A model generated the notes under the pieces. That model was not told where the DNA came from and searched no databases. It was given only the letters and a program-made list of their open reading frames with translations. From the NCBI GenBank assembly GCA_015179045.1, contig WHUZ01000142.1, positions 1 to 64,000 of the forward strand: a stretch of DNA of 64,000 nt, read 5' to 3'. Position 1 is the first letter of the stretch. The number at the start of each line of letters is the position of its first letter. Below are positions 21,019 to 30,692 of this stretch, one piece after another. This DNA is from Kalaharituber pfeilii. Lineage: Eukaryota; Ascomycota; Pezizomycetes; Pezizales; Pezizaceae. A program made the position numbers and the translations under genes.

Positions 21019-21990
21019 TTTTTTTTTTTTTTTTTTTCTATATCATTACTCGCTTGCCGCCCTGTGGGCTATGGCGAGGTATGGTTACATGATGGTAAGG
21101 AAATAAAGGGAATAGTGGCAAAATAGTGAGAAATAAGAAAGAAAGTTTGAGGAAATAAAGAAAAGTCAAATGACAAGTTAGTCCCTTTCTTCCAACCTGA
21201 CCATTAGGTCAAGTAGTGGGTCTCCCTCCTGTTCCGGCGGGTCCAGGAGGTCTTCCCTCCCTCCCGGCCATATCCTGTTTTTCCATACTCGGCACTCTTC
21301 CAGCAGGTGGCTGGTTGTCTCCTCCCGTTCCCCGCACCAGCAGCAGTTCGGGGTGTCGGCTTTCCCCACTTTGTGTATCCATGCCCGAAGGCCTTTCCCT
21401 CCCAGTAGCCCGGCGAGCGTTCCTATGTGCCTCTCAAGGCGTGCGAGTGGCCTGTATGTGAGCTGTAACCTGTTCCTTTCTGTTGCTCGTCGTGCTTTCG
21501 CGTCTTGTATGACCCCTGGCTCCGTGATGATCTCCGCCTGGTACTGTAGATAGGTGGCTAAATGCGACCGGTATGAGTTTGACAGGGGACGGAAGCAGGA
21601 GATACCGGTCCGGCATTCCACCCGCATCATGTACGAGCGTCGCGGGCAAAACATGTATTTATTTAGTTAGTTTTTTTTTAGTCCTTCTTTTAAACAATAA
21701 ACCCTCGCCGTAGCCCTTAGGGCGGTATGCGAGTAATGATATATAAAAAAAAAAAAAATAAAAAATAAAAAAAAAAGATAAGTGGCTATCTTAGCTGCTC
21801 GGTCGGCAGCGGTGTTGCCCTCAATTCCTCGGTGGCTTTTAATCCACATGACCGCTGTGTCTCGGTACCCTTTCTTGTCTCGCTCTAGCCAGGCCTTCCT
21901 TAGGGCCTGTGAGGCTCCGTCAGGTGTGGGTAGGCCTTTCGCTATTTTCTCTATTCTGTTTATGGCTGTGCGTTTGCAAAGCTTCACCGT
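21019..21990 (-). mobile_element. LINE-B copy, minus, carrying an ORF1-only insertion
   Basis: Poly(T) and inverted hairpin (ATTACTCGCTTGCCGCCC, GGGCTATGGCGAGG) at 21019-21080, followed on the minus strand by ORF2 sequence: AINRIEKIAKGLPTPDGASQ, VMWIKSHRGIEGNTAADRAA, then after the nested insertion ERNRLQLTYRPLARLERHI, the zinc motif CCWCGEREETTSHLLEEC, and a stop at 21178. The N-terminal part of RNase H is missing. The right boundary is inferred from where LINE-A sequence resumes. Confidence 0.78.
21561..21776 (+). mobile_element. ORF1-only LINE-B derivative (216 bp)
   Basis: Carries the last residues of the ORF1-type C-terminus (CDRYEFDRGRK), the 3' UTR with CCCGC...GCGGG and CATGTATTTA, the hairpin CTCGCCGTAGCCC, TTAGGGCGGTATGCGAG and poly(A). 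The duplication GATA(G/A)GTGGCTA is at 21549-21560 and 21777-21788 with one mismatch. It lies within the minus LINE-B RNase H (between KIATYL and QYQAEI). Confidence 0.82.
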
Positions 21991-22025
21991 ACAGTATTCG
22001 AGAGCGCCAAGGACACAAGTCTGTA

Positions 22026-22480
22026 TTTTTTTTTTTTTTAAATCTATCTTATCAGCTGCTGCCTGGTGGTTCTGCCTCTCCTAGTACTAGTAGCGGTACT
22101 ATTCACAAGGATAGACAATAATGGTCGGCGGGAATTGGAATGATTAATAGCTCTGTATTATTTCTGTATGCAGATGTTGGTCAATGCCTGTTCCGTGCAA
22201 ACTATCCTGACTCATTGCAAAACTGTTCTCACCAGTGAATCCTACGGAACAGATAACTTGATTCCCACCCGACTAACAAAGCTATATTGGGAGTGAATCA
22301 GAAGCTGGAGTTGGTTGTCTAACTCCTTGGACGAGATGTAATTGGGCATGGTCTAATTGGAAGCTTTGCACGTCAGTATTATTATGGGTGGTTATGTGTC
22401 GCTTTACTGGGGAGGAGGGTGGCATGGGGATGACCAAGCATATTCGAGCGGGGTTACGTGAAATAAAACAAAGAAAAAAT
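22026..22480. other. Poly(T)-linked and LINE-A-like tails, otherwise empty
   Basis: A poly(T) run at about 22027-22041 is followed by AAATCTATCTTATCAGCTGC and GGTGGTTCTGCC, perhaps a third tail type. At about 22447-22476 GAGCGGGGTTACGTGAAAT plus an A-rich run is a worn family-A tail. No gene. Confidence 0.4.
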
Positions 22481-22995
22481 AACTTTCGGATTAGTCCTGG
22501 GTAGGCTCAATGCAGAGGATGGCATGGGACGACGAAGATCCTCATAGTTACCCATGCGCGATGCCACAGTTAGGCGTAACCGATTAGATGCCGTAATTGG
22601 AATACGGTTCTGCTTCTCGGTAGATATACCTTGGCATGCAAAAGTAACTGTACTAGGACCGTTTTGACTAACACACCAGTGGATACTTGTACTGTCTTCT
22701 CTGCCTTACGTAGTTCGATTGCATATCGTACCATGTGATACACCCTTGCATGGGCAATTTCGAATCGTATGTGATGTGCTAGTATACTCTAGTCCAGTTT
22801 GAAACATCGGTTGCGTGCGTGCAGGCCGCAGACAGCAATTGGCCTGTATTGCCTCGTCGCACACCCTCACGCAAGTTGCCGGCTTACAGTATGATACCCC
22901 GCAAAATGACTACCTGAAACAAGAGTAGCGGTGGCGATAACAAAGTCCTATTAGAATCGGGTCATCACTTTTCCGATCGCTTGAAGAGATGTCTC
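22481..22995. other. Intergenic upstream region of the metallothionein gene
   Basis: No transposon or gene recognised. It probably contains the metallothionein promoter, but I see no metal-response motif I can name with confidence. Confidence 0.35.
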
Positions 22996-23000
22996 AGTGA

Positions 23001-23010
23001 GGAGATAAAA
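23001..23010 (+). promoter_or_regulatory. TATA-like box of the metallothionein gene
   Basis: GAGATAAAAG occurs about 150 bp before the ATG and is followed by a pyrimidine-rich stretch (CCCCTCTCCGCTCTC) and an A/C-rich leader, the usual layout of a strongly expressed fungal promoter. Confidence 0.45.
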
Positions 23011-23152
23011 GGGCCCCTCTCCGCTCTCGAACCTATCTTTCTAAGCCTCAGTTCAGTGAAGCCTAGACAAAGCACAAACGTAATACGAACCTCACACGAA
23101 TATCTATAACACCCTCTCAGATTAACATCAAAACCCTACGCCAATTAACACA

Positions 23153-23227
23153 ATGAGTGGTTGCGGTAACAGTTCATGCAGCTGTGGGTCCACTTGCCAG
23201 TGCCCACCCGAGGCATGCACATGTTAG
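23153..23227 (+). CDS. 24-residue fungal metallothionein
   Basis: ATG at 23153 and TAG at 23225-23227 encode 24 residues without an intron. Seven are cysteines, at positions 4, 9, 11, 15, 17, 22 and 24, giving C-x4-C-x-C-x3-C-x-C-x4-C-x-C. The rest are mainly Ser, Gly, Thr, Pro and Asn; there is no aromatic residue and no His. Size, cysteine count and C-x-C pairs match the small copper metallothioneins known from Neurospora, Podospora and Agaricus, which bind Cu(I) in the cytosol and protect against metal stress. The ATG context (CACAATGAG, A at -3) is good, a TATA-like box lies about 150 bp upstream, and the leader is A/C rich with no upstream ATG in its last 100 bp. The gene is too short for standard ORF calling. 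It stands alone between transposons. The main uncertainty is chance, but seven cysteines in 24 codons in this pattern is very unlikely to be random. Confidence 0.9.
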   Translation: MSGCGNSSCSCGSTCQCPPEACTC

Positions 23228-23855
23228 ATTTATAACCTTGCCAGCTAGTAAGTTCGTCCGCAGGGTTTCAAGTCAATGAAGTGTTAACTTGCATACCAGT
23301 GAGCTCCCTCGGTAGCGGCGAGACACGCAATTGTCAATCTACGCGATCGCTTGCTAGCTATCGACGGGTGGAATTGCAGCAATGGATTTTGGCGATGGTG
23401 GGATCGATTTAGGTTGAAGGGATGATGTTGCGCATCTCGAGATCTTATTATGCTTTATCCTGTATTCGATGTTTTTGGTACTTGGTATTTTTTTTGCGCC
23501 TTGCTTGTCAAGGAGGGATTTGTTGTATTTTCCGACTCACATGTTTAATACTCAATATTCTTGCAATTTGACTTCATCAATAATCACACATCCATTTCAA
23601 TCGATTCGGGTTCCAAAAACATGGTTTCCTATCCAGATAGAGCGATAGATTTCCCTCCGTAAACATCCCCAGTGGATATCGAAGCCAACGAATGTTCGAT
23701 CTTCGTATCGTAGATGGACTATTCGGTACATGTTTTTATTGTATTTGGTACTATCAGGGCTGGTTCAAGTTTCGGAAGGGGATTAGCATTCCCACCCAGC
23801 CTCACGAAGGAAGATTTGAGCCCAAAGGGCGTCTGATGTGTAGTATTGCAGGTGA

Positions 23856-23913
23856 TTTTTTTTTTCTTTTATATATCATTACTCGCGTGCCGCCCTATGG
23901 GCTATGGCGAGGT
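23856..23913 (-). mobile_element. LINE-B tail micro-insertion (58 bp)
   Basis: T-rich run, ATATATCATTACTCGCGTGCC, GCCCTATGGGCTATGGCGAGG. The perfect 12-bp duplication TATTGCAGGTGA is at 23844-23855 and 23914-23925. Confidence 0.9.
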
Positions 23914-24244
23914 TATTGCAGGTGAAACGGGACCCTGACCCGAGTACATTGCTGGGCAATAATGAGCGAGTTACTCATTTTTTTCATTTTTGATAATGCT
24001 CTTAGTGATCACGTTGTTATTTCGGTACCTAGGTAATCTAACAAAGATGTGTATTGCTTTGTGATCCTATGTAAGCGATGGGTTCTTCAGTTCATTTATC
24101 GATGGAGTAGATATACATAGCAATTACAGTGGCTCTTCTTTTTTCAAATGTCGTTAGTATGTCGTCGGGTATCCTTTCCGCCAGTTCACTATTTACCTAT
24201 GAGTACATCCCAATGGTCATTCAATCACCGAGTGTCCCCGGCCG

Positions 24245-25544
24245 TAGTGAGCGGCACGAGCTAGCTCGAGCCAAGCTGGAGGGTGAGCTCGAGCCAGCTC
24301 GTGGGTAAGTGAGCTCGGCTCGAGCCGAGCTCGTCAAATAGAAGGTGAGCTCGAGCTTGATTACATGATATTGATAACTAATCTAAACTATTCTACAGCT
24401 CCATCCTCGTCGCCGCCATCCACTAAATTCAGTATTTCTTCTACATTTACTCCTGCTGCAAGTTCCTCCACTGCTTCCTTCAGCTCATCAACATTGAGCC
24501 AGGACTTTAAGTATATAATAGCGTTCATAGTCTCACCTTCCATTCCGTTTCAGCGCTTGTTGAGAACTTCGCCTTTTCTAAACTTTGGGGTTGCAATATT
24601 GGAGGAGCTCTAGAAATGATGCCTTTTCTGCTAGTTTGATTGGTGAATTTGTTGAGATAAGAAAGCGGCAAAGGAGTTCACGATACGTGTTTTGGAAAAG
24701 CCCTCTGGTTTAGCTCGCTTTGTTGGAACCATCATCTCAAATGGTATTCGTCGCTTTAATTCTGTGGCGTTACTAGCTGACACGAAAGTGGAACTGATGC
24801 ATGTGACTTCCGAAAATAGTGAAGTAACATGGATGTGGCTGTTGTACAAGCTTTTTGACTTGCCAAGTCTTGAAACAATGCACACATATGAAATTTCGTG
24901 CTCATTATCTGATATTTTTCGCCGCAAAATCATACATCTTTCATACAGGTAACTAGGATAATGAGAGTTCAAAACAGTATGCTGCTAGAATATCGGCCAG
25001 CTAGGCTGGCAAGAAAGGCATTATAAATTGATATAAAATTGGTTGTCATATTGATAAATTGCTAATGTAGTATAAGAAACAAGAATCTTAAAGTGTTGTA
25101 TAAGGATCAAGAGTCTCGAACCGTAGTATGAGTCTCGATATGGGGTAGTAGTGAAGAGAAAAGAATTTCAAGAGAATAGAGAGAATAGAGAGGCTTAATA
25201 TACACTCTTAAAATATGCAAGTTACCTTCTAGAGGCCTTGAGAGAAATTAATCATAAAAGACTTGATATAGGTCTGTGTAAGAGAACCACTTGTGATATT
25301 TATAGAAGTTGTTGGCAGGTCGGATGAGCTCCGAGTCTCTAATTTATTACTATGTTAGGTATTTACAATTTATGAAACCCTGCGCTGGCTAAGCATTTTA
25401 GCGAGCTGTCAAAGAGAAACACCAGCGTGATCTTAGCTGTCTCAAGCTCGAGCCAGAGCTCGAGCTCATGCCAGGCCAGCTCGATCCAGCTGGAGCTCAA
25501 GATCAGTCGAGCTCGAGCTAGCTCGTGTGGGCTCCCGCTCACTA
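24245..25544 (-). mobile_element. Decayed hAT transposon (1.3 kb)
   Basis: Left end TAGTGAGCGGCACGAGCTAG and right end ...GCTCACTA at 25544 are inverted and match the 335-bp MITE at 29326. Sub-terminal GAGCTCGAGC repeats occur at both ends. The flanks hold GTGTCCCCG and GTGTCCCG, so a duplication is only approximate. The interior carries a remnant of a hAT transposase on the minus strand and several frames I cannot assign (24631-24972). Confidence 0.7.
24386..24620 (-). pseudogene. hAT transposase C-terminal remnant
   Basis: On the minus strand the frame reads KFRKGEVLNKR, stop, NGMEGETMNAIIYLKSWL and an acidic tail ending EILNLVDGGDEDGAVE before a stop near 24390. The RNR..ET..A..CLKSWL pattern is the end of the hAT C-terminal (dimerisation) domain. 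The upstream RNase H-like fold is not recognisable, so the element cannot move itself. Confidence 0.55.
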
Positions 25545-26190
25545 GTGTCCCGGACAAGTCACGACCGAAATTTGGGTTATGAGGGGCTCGGAACAGCGAG
25601 CCAGCGACAGGGTGCACAAGTACGATTTGTGGTCATCGAGCCTCCAGTATGCAGCTTCGCTACTTCAAACAACTATCATCTATTGATAGGTGGCTAAGTA
25701 CTACACTGCATGCACTTTGACAGGATGTCGAACAGGAAAGGGACCTTCTAATGCCAGCATGCGGGCTATTCTGGCATAACCATTTCAACAAACACAAGCA
25801 GTCTGAATCCACGCTTTCAGACTGGTAAAGGTGTGTATTTGTTTTTCATTTATATTATCATTCAGATACTACCAGCCTGGGGGCTACTAGTATAATGACT
25901 AAGTAACTACAAAGGGGGTAAAGGGAAATATCTGAGTTCCGTACTGCCTTCTTGTGGTTCCCCGTACCAACGTTTCAACCAGTTAGAAAGGAGATGGAGG
26001 AAAATATGTGGTTAATTACATTTGAATAGGAAACTTCAACAGAAAGCAAAATCACAAGATGGACAAGTAGGTAGCTGAACAGTCTTTGCTAAACTTTACA
26101 CACGAGTAGGTGCGTAAAAAAAGACAGCCTGTTGAGCCCTGTTCTCCGCTGTGTGCTTTGAAGGAAACCAGTGATCCGTGGTTGAAGCAT
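25545..26190. other. Intergenic, nothing recognised
   Basis: Downstream region of the adenylate-forming enzyme gene. A stretch at 25845-25900 (TATCATTCAGATACTACCAGCC, then GGGGGCTACTAG) faintly resembles the LINE tail hairpins but lacks a duplication. Confidence 0.3.
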
Positions 26191-26193
26191 TGT

Positions 26194-27666
26194 CTAAGGC
26201 CTCCTGTCGACAATCTTCAACACCTTTCTTGCCGTTCTTCCCCTCTCTAACTCATCGTATTCCACCGTCCGGACTGCTAGCCTCGTATAACGGTCAAACA
26301 CCATTTCATCCAGGGCTGTTCTTAGCCGTTCCTCATAGTCGCCTTCATCCCTAGCCATCCCCCCAGCTCTTTCTCTAACTACGCGAAACTCTACCATGTC
26401 CTGTATAGCCCCCATGCCTTCATTCTCCTTCGTCGCTTCGGCCTGCTGCTCGTCAGTTAAGGCTGACAGGATGACTTGCCACTCCAGCACGCCCCATTCT
26501 GGGCGACCGAAGACAAGCCGGTCAAGTTCGGTGACGTCGACGTACCACCCGCGGATGTTGAACGAGGAATGGACTCTGCGGCCATATATGCGGATGCAGA
26601 GGTGATCGATGAGCTCTTTCAAGCGGGCCTCGTCGCAATCGTGGAGGACTGTGGCGGGGTCCCCAAGCGCGGAAAGCGGATGGAGGCTGCCAAGGTCGCC
26701 GGTGCGGTAGCGGACTAGTGGGTTACGCCAGCGGCACAGTGAGGTCAGCACAATTTCGCCAATTGCAGCAGGTGCTTCATCCGCCGGGACGGGAAAGTCA
26801 TTGGTGGTACTATTGGCGAGAACAGTGCCCTCCTCGGAGACAATCTCGACCACCACATGCCGCCGGTCAAACACAAAGATCCGACCCGACGCCCGCCGCA
26901 ATCCCGCCCTGTCTCCCGCCATATCGAGACCATCCATGACAATGGGCGAAGGCGGAGCTCCGCACCAAATGCCCACCTCTGCGCTGCCAAACAGACTGGC
27001 GACGACCTCCGCTCGGAGCGCGCCTGCCAGATACCGCTCGTGGTGCGGCGCAAGAGGCTCAGACGTATAAACAATCTTTTTGATTGCGACCCCGTCTCCC
27101 CCCCGGCCCCTCAGGTCATTCACGTATCTCGCAAACTGCAACAACCTGGAGGTCGGACCCATCACCGCTGTCGCCCCGAACTGCCGGGAGAGCTGCACGA
27201 CCAGGGCGTCGCTCGCCAGTGACGTTACGGGCAGTTCCATGGCCCCTGTGTACTCCGCGAGCTCGCCGAAAACGCCTAAACTGCGATACATTGGCAGTCC
27301 GCCGCTAAGGTTCATGACTATGTCGGTGCTTGTGAACACACGCAGCGGACGTAAAACGTCGATGGATACCAGCTGGTGCTGGTGGCGGTGTTCAGCGCAA
27401 GAGGAGATGAAGTAAAGGGACACAGAGATGGTGCCACCGGTGGTAGCGACGTGGGCGCCGTCATGGAGTGCCGTCGGATCGGAGGCTAGGAGATAGGCGA
27501 TACCATTTCCGAGGTCGGATTTCGTCAGGAAGGGGAATTTGGCGAGGGACGGGGCGCCAGAGGTCACGTCAAGACCAGAGTCTCGAACAAGCGAGGCATA
27601 GATTGGATGGGTGGCCGCGCGGACAAGGACCTCTGGGAGGGTTTTCGGTATCTGGGGAGGTTCCAT
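26194..27666 (-). CDS. PaaK-like adenylate-forming enzyme
   Basis: An uninterrupted 490-codon frame on the minus strand, starting at 27666 and with no intron. It has the layout of the phenylacetate-CoA ligase (PaaK) branch of AMP-binding enzymes: LAKFPFLTKSDL near residue 42-52, the phosphate-binding loop TTGGT at 75-79, the adenine-site block SLFGSAEVG at 224-232, and the hinge-region YRTGDLG at 320-326. The C-terminal small domain includes INGR-type IYGRRVHSSFNIRGWYVDVT and ends ARKVLKIVDRRP. These enzymes activate a carboxylic acid with ATP, usually before transfer to CoA; the substrate cannot be told. There is no carrier-protein or reductase domain attached. The sequence is clearly more G+C rich than its neighbours, and no frame damage is seen. 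It stands alone, so no pathway context is available. Bacterial-type relatives make horizontal origin possible, but that is inference. Confidence 0.88.
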   Translation of the reverse strand: MEPPQIPKTLPEVLVRAATHPIYASLVRDSGLDVTSGAPSLAKFPFLTKSDLGNGIAYLLASDPTALHDGAHVATTGGTISVSLYFISSCAEHRHQHQLVSIDVLRPLRVFTSTDIVMNLSGGLPMYRSLGVFGELAEYTGAMELPVTSLASDALVVQLSRQFGATAVMGPTSRLLQFARYVNDLRGRGGDGVAIKKIVYTSEPLAPHHERYLAGALRAEVVASLFGSAEVGIWCGAPPSPIVMDGLDMAGDRAGLRRASGRIFVFDRRHVVVEIVSEEGTVLANSTTNDFPVPADEAPAAIGEIVLTSLCRWRNPLVRYRTGDLGSLHPLSALGDPATVLHDCDEARLKELIDHLCIRIYGRRVHSSFNIRGWYVDVTELDRLVFGRPEWGVLEWQVILSALTDEQQAEATKENEGMGAIQDMVEFRVVRERAGGMARDEGDYEERLRTALDEMVFDRYTRLAVRTVEYDELERGRTARKVLKIVDRRP

Positions 27667-28600
27667 GGAAAATAATCACGCAATTTGAGTAGATACTCTA
27701 CGTTTCACCTTGTCTGTGTGATGGTCTCTGAATTGCTATCTTTGCACCGGCACGGAGTCAGTTAGATATTGGTCGCTGCTGTAGGCTCGTAGCGGTGATG
27801 TGACCGTGGGGAAAGTAATTTGAAGTATCACTTGGGGCGGGGTTGCGACCTGAATACGTGTGCAGTGATCAATTTCTAGAACGCATGTGATTTCATTCTT
27901 TTGAGGTTAGCTGTCGAGCCTGGTGCATGCCTAACAGTGTCGTAGAAGGACCTAGATGTATATGAGCAACAAGACCTTAAGACCTTTTCTGATACTACCT
28001 AGCGTTCCCGTACACGAAACTGGCCTCACCTTTCGGGCTGTTTCGCATCGCCAAAGCAACAGAGGGGGCGGCCACGAGACTGACTCTTACCAAGAGACGC
28101 CAATTATACACCGGCATAGCCCATACTATAGTAAGATTCTACAGATTATGCAATATACAAAGGCTTGGGTTAGGCTGCGAAAGTTGGGTTTTTGAAATGG
28201 CCCGCTAGGACATACAACTTCGCATCTCCGCCGCAACATGCAATTTTGTTGTGATCACCTTCAATTCAGACTCAAATGAAAGCCTTATATCTCCTCTACA
28301 TTTCTATGTAAAAAAATACTATATTTATTACTTTAGTTCTTGCTGTATTTACAGTCAAAGATAGTGAGTTTTGAGTAAATTTTCGCACTAGTAGGCTATC
28401 CCTGTCATATCCTTGCCATGCTACAGCTTGGCAGCAACGGCCATAGAAAATAGACTCAGTAGTTTTCAGAATGGTCTATGCCAAAAAGACATGACTTTTC
28501 GTCGACAACCTATCCCAATTCAGATGACTTTTCGTCGACAGCCCATACAAATTTTTACCCTAACGTTACACACCACTGTACTTCTCATCACAAACCTCCG
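27667..28600. other. Intergenic with one dispersed repeat
   Basis: The upstream region of the adenylate-forming enzyme gene; no other gene seen. About 28465-28560 (TTTTCAGAATGGTCTATGCC, ATGACTTTTCGTCGACA twice) recurs near 32970-33045, so it is a dispersed repeat of unknown type. Confidence 0.45.
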
Positions 28601-28609
28601 GCAACAACT

Positions 28610-28930
28610 ATCCTAACTTCCTTGTTAAGTAATAATTCCAATTAGCAATACACATTTTTGACGCATTTAACGTGCCGAAAATGACCCATTTTCTCAGATG
28701 TGAAGAGGTCATTTCCAACGAATTCAACATGCCAAAAAGAACCTATTTTCCATATCTGCAAAGAGCCTATGTGCAGCGTAGTTAACATGTGGAAAATGAC
28801 CCATTTTCTACATGCATTGGGCGGCACGCGAGTATTGATATCAAAAAAAAAAAAAAAATACATGCGCGACGAGACTATTTAACATGCGTAAGATGGTCTA
28901 TTTTCCACATGCGCCATGAGAGCTTTTGCG
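28610..28930. repeat. ~60-bp satellite, block 1
   Basis: Diverged copies of a unit with GACGTATTTAACATGCG, CAAAATGGCCTATTTTCTACATG and CGCGACGAGGGCATTTTC. A truncated LINE-B tail (CATTGGGCGGCACGCGAG, TATTGATATC, poly(A)) interrupts it at about 28815-28859. Confidence 0.8.
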
Positions 28931-28984
28931 ATGTATTTGCTGTTACGGATTCACTGCAACCGTAGGGCGGGATGCGCGCGCAGT

Positions 28985-29859
28985 TTTTTTTTTTTTTTTT
29001 TTTAATTTCATTACTCGCATGCCGCCCTAAGGGCTATGGCGAGGTATAAATAAACTAGTTAATTACAGGTATAACGAATAAAATAAATGCTAATAATCAC
29101 TCCGGCCCTGCCCATTCCAGTATCTCCCCGATGTTCGTATCCTTGTCTGGTTGTCTTAATCCTCCCGCTCCGTCTTTCATCTTTCCCTTCCATGTCTGAC
29201 ATTCGTTGGTTATGTGGGCTAGGTTCTCGGGTGCTCTCCCACACCATCGGCATTCCGGGGAGTCCGTCTTTCCTATGGTGTGCCTCCATTCTTTGAGTCC
29301 CTTGTTCCCTAGGATACCGGCCAGGTAGTGAGCGGCACGAGCTAGCTCGAGCCGAGCTGGAGGGTGAGCTCGAGCTGGCGTGGCATGAGCTCGAGCCTGG
29401 ATTGATTATATACATAATATTGACAAACTAAACTAAACTAAGCTAAATTTTCATCTTTCTCACTACTATCAGCTAAATTGTGCATTTCGAAGTTGTTGGT
29501 AGGTCAGAATGAGCTCCAAGTCTCTAATTTTTACTATATTAGGTATTTACAGTTTATGAAACCTTGCACTGGCTCAGAATTTTAGCGAGCTGTCAAGAAA
29601 AACACAAGCATGATCTTGGCTCGTTTGAGCTCGAGCTGGCTCGGCTCGTGCCGCTCACTACGGCCAGGGTTGCGATCCTCCTGCGGTTGTCTATTCTTTG
29701 AAGGGGTCGGTAGGACATACGGAGGCGGTCCCTTTCGTCGGCTCGGAGGTTTTTGGCTTCCTGTCTGATGCCTGCTTCTGTAGCAATGTCCTCTTCGTAC
29801 TGTAGTGCCGTGCCTATCTTAGCCGCCGTGTCCGCCTTGGTGTTGCCTTCTACCCCTTT
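28985..29859 (-). mobile_element. 5'-truncated LINE-B copy with nested hAT MITE
   Basis: Poly(T), inverted hairpin (ACTCGCATGCCGCCC, TAAGGGCTATGGCGAGG), then ORF2 C-terminus on the minus strand. The 13-bp duplication ATGCGCGCGCAGT is at 28972-28984 and 29860-29872. The frame starts within RNase H (KGVEGNTKADTAAKI), is cut by the MITE, and continues with GILGNKGLKEWRHTIGKTD and the zinc motif CRWCGRAPENLAHITNEC to a stop near 29094. Confidence 0.88.
29326..29660. mobile_element. hAT MITE (335 bp)
   Basis: Ends TAGTGAGCGGCACGAGC and GCTCGTGCCGCTCACTA are perfect inverted repeats, flanked by the exact 8-bp duplication CGGCCAGG at 29318-29325 and 29661-29668. Sub-terminal GAGCTCGAGC motifs and the internal ATATTGACAAACTAAAC block match the third copy at 40141. 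Non-coding. It splits the ORF2 remnant of the LINE-B copy, so it is younger. Confidence 0.92.
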
Positions 29860-30029
29860 ATGCGCGCGCAGTATACGTATTTGCGACGCAGGCGATATGC
29901 GACAGCCGGGCGCTGGCATCGCAGTCATGAAATGTGCTTTATGAGCTACGCAGAGGACTAGCGAGTATCGCTGGTCAAGTGTCTTTTTGGCCTGGCGGAC
30001 GGTAACTCTCTGCGTTTACTACCATCCGT

Positions 30030-30470
30030 TACATTTGCCATGTGCAAAATGGTTTATTTTATACATGTTCGAGGAGCTCATCTAATGTGCGCAAAAGGAC
30101 CTATTTTCTAAATACGCGACGAGGACATTTTCGACGTATTTACTACGCGCAAAACGGTCTATTTTCCACATGCGCGGCGAGGGCATTTCCGACATATTTA
30201 CTATGCGCAAAACGGTCTCTTTTCTACATGCGCGGCGAGGGCATTTCCGACGTATTTACTATGTGCAAAACGGTCTATTTTCCACATGCGCGAAGTGCCA
30301 GTGGTCATTTGCAGCGAATATAGTATGCGGGAAATGACCAATTTTCCACATTCTTTGAAGAGCCCATCTGTGGCAAATTTTACATGCGCAAAACGGTCTA
30401 TTTTCTATATGTGTGAGGAGGCAATTTTCTGACGGATTTAACATGCACCAAATGGTCAAATTTTCTACAT
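30030..30470. repeat. ~60-bp satellite, block 2
   Basis: Six to seven copies of TTACTATGCGCAAAACGGTC, TATTTTCCACATGCGCG and GCGAGGGCATTTCCGACG. Some neighbouring units are almost identical, suggesting recent tandem duplication. GGCCTGCACGGTRGTTAAC-type units follow to about 30655. Confidence 0.85.
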
Positions 30471-30546
30471 GGCCTGCCCGGTACTTAATGGCCTGTACGG
30501 TGGTTAACTACTGCAGCGACCACCTATTTTAATAGCCTGCACGGTA

Positions 30547-30587
30547 TTTTTTTTTTTTATTTATTTATATCAATACTCGCAGGCCGG
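30547..30587 (-). mobile_element. LINE-B tail micro-insertion, truncated (41 bp)
   Basis: T-rich run, ATTTATATCAATACTCGC, AGGCCGG. The perfect 11-bp duplication CCTGCACGGTA is at 30536-30546 and 30588-30598. Only the 3' half of the hairpin was copied, making it the shortest insertion in the window. Confidence 0.85.
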
Positions 30588-30692
30588 CCTGCACGGTAGT
30601 TAACTGCTGTAGCGACCGGTGCGAGTACTATTTTACCCGGCCTTGGCAAACTGGGGCTTGCTCCTTACTTGACAGATGTGCGGTGAGCCGTA

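Larger units (their letters stand above)
18600..22025 (+). mobile_element. LINE-A host copy, interrupted three times
   Basis: Pieces of one Tad-like LINE read in order on the plus strand. They are: the reverse transcriptase segment with GDVKGGFRNTRWDVV (18640-18845); the YVDD-equivalent segment SFVDGMNYVVLDLGGRKD with LETSKEEVIVIGEKIKKR (19680-19908); the thumb/connection KCKWLDVICNRILDFDDHW with ELGSSQWGMS (20713-21018); and a short piece after the last insertion (about 21990-22025). Between the pieces lie a LINE-B fragment, a LINE-A 3' copy and a minus LINE-B copy. The host is dead: its catalytic motif reads VDG instead of VDD, and the PQGSP block is missing. Confidence 0.75.

Noticed and set aside
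24692..24952. 86-codon plus-strand frame inside the hAT element
   Set aside because: It resembles no transposase part, and the recognisable hAT remnant is on the other strand.
26801..27415. Overlapping plus-strand frames of 70-121 codons
   Set aside because: They lie inside the adenylate-forming enzyme gene and result from its high G+C content.
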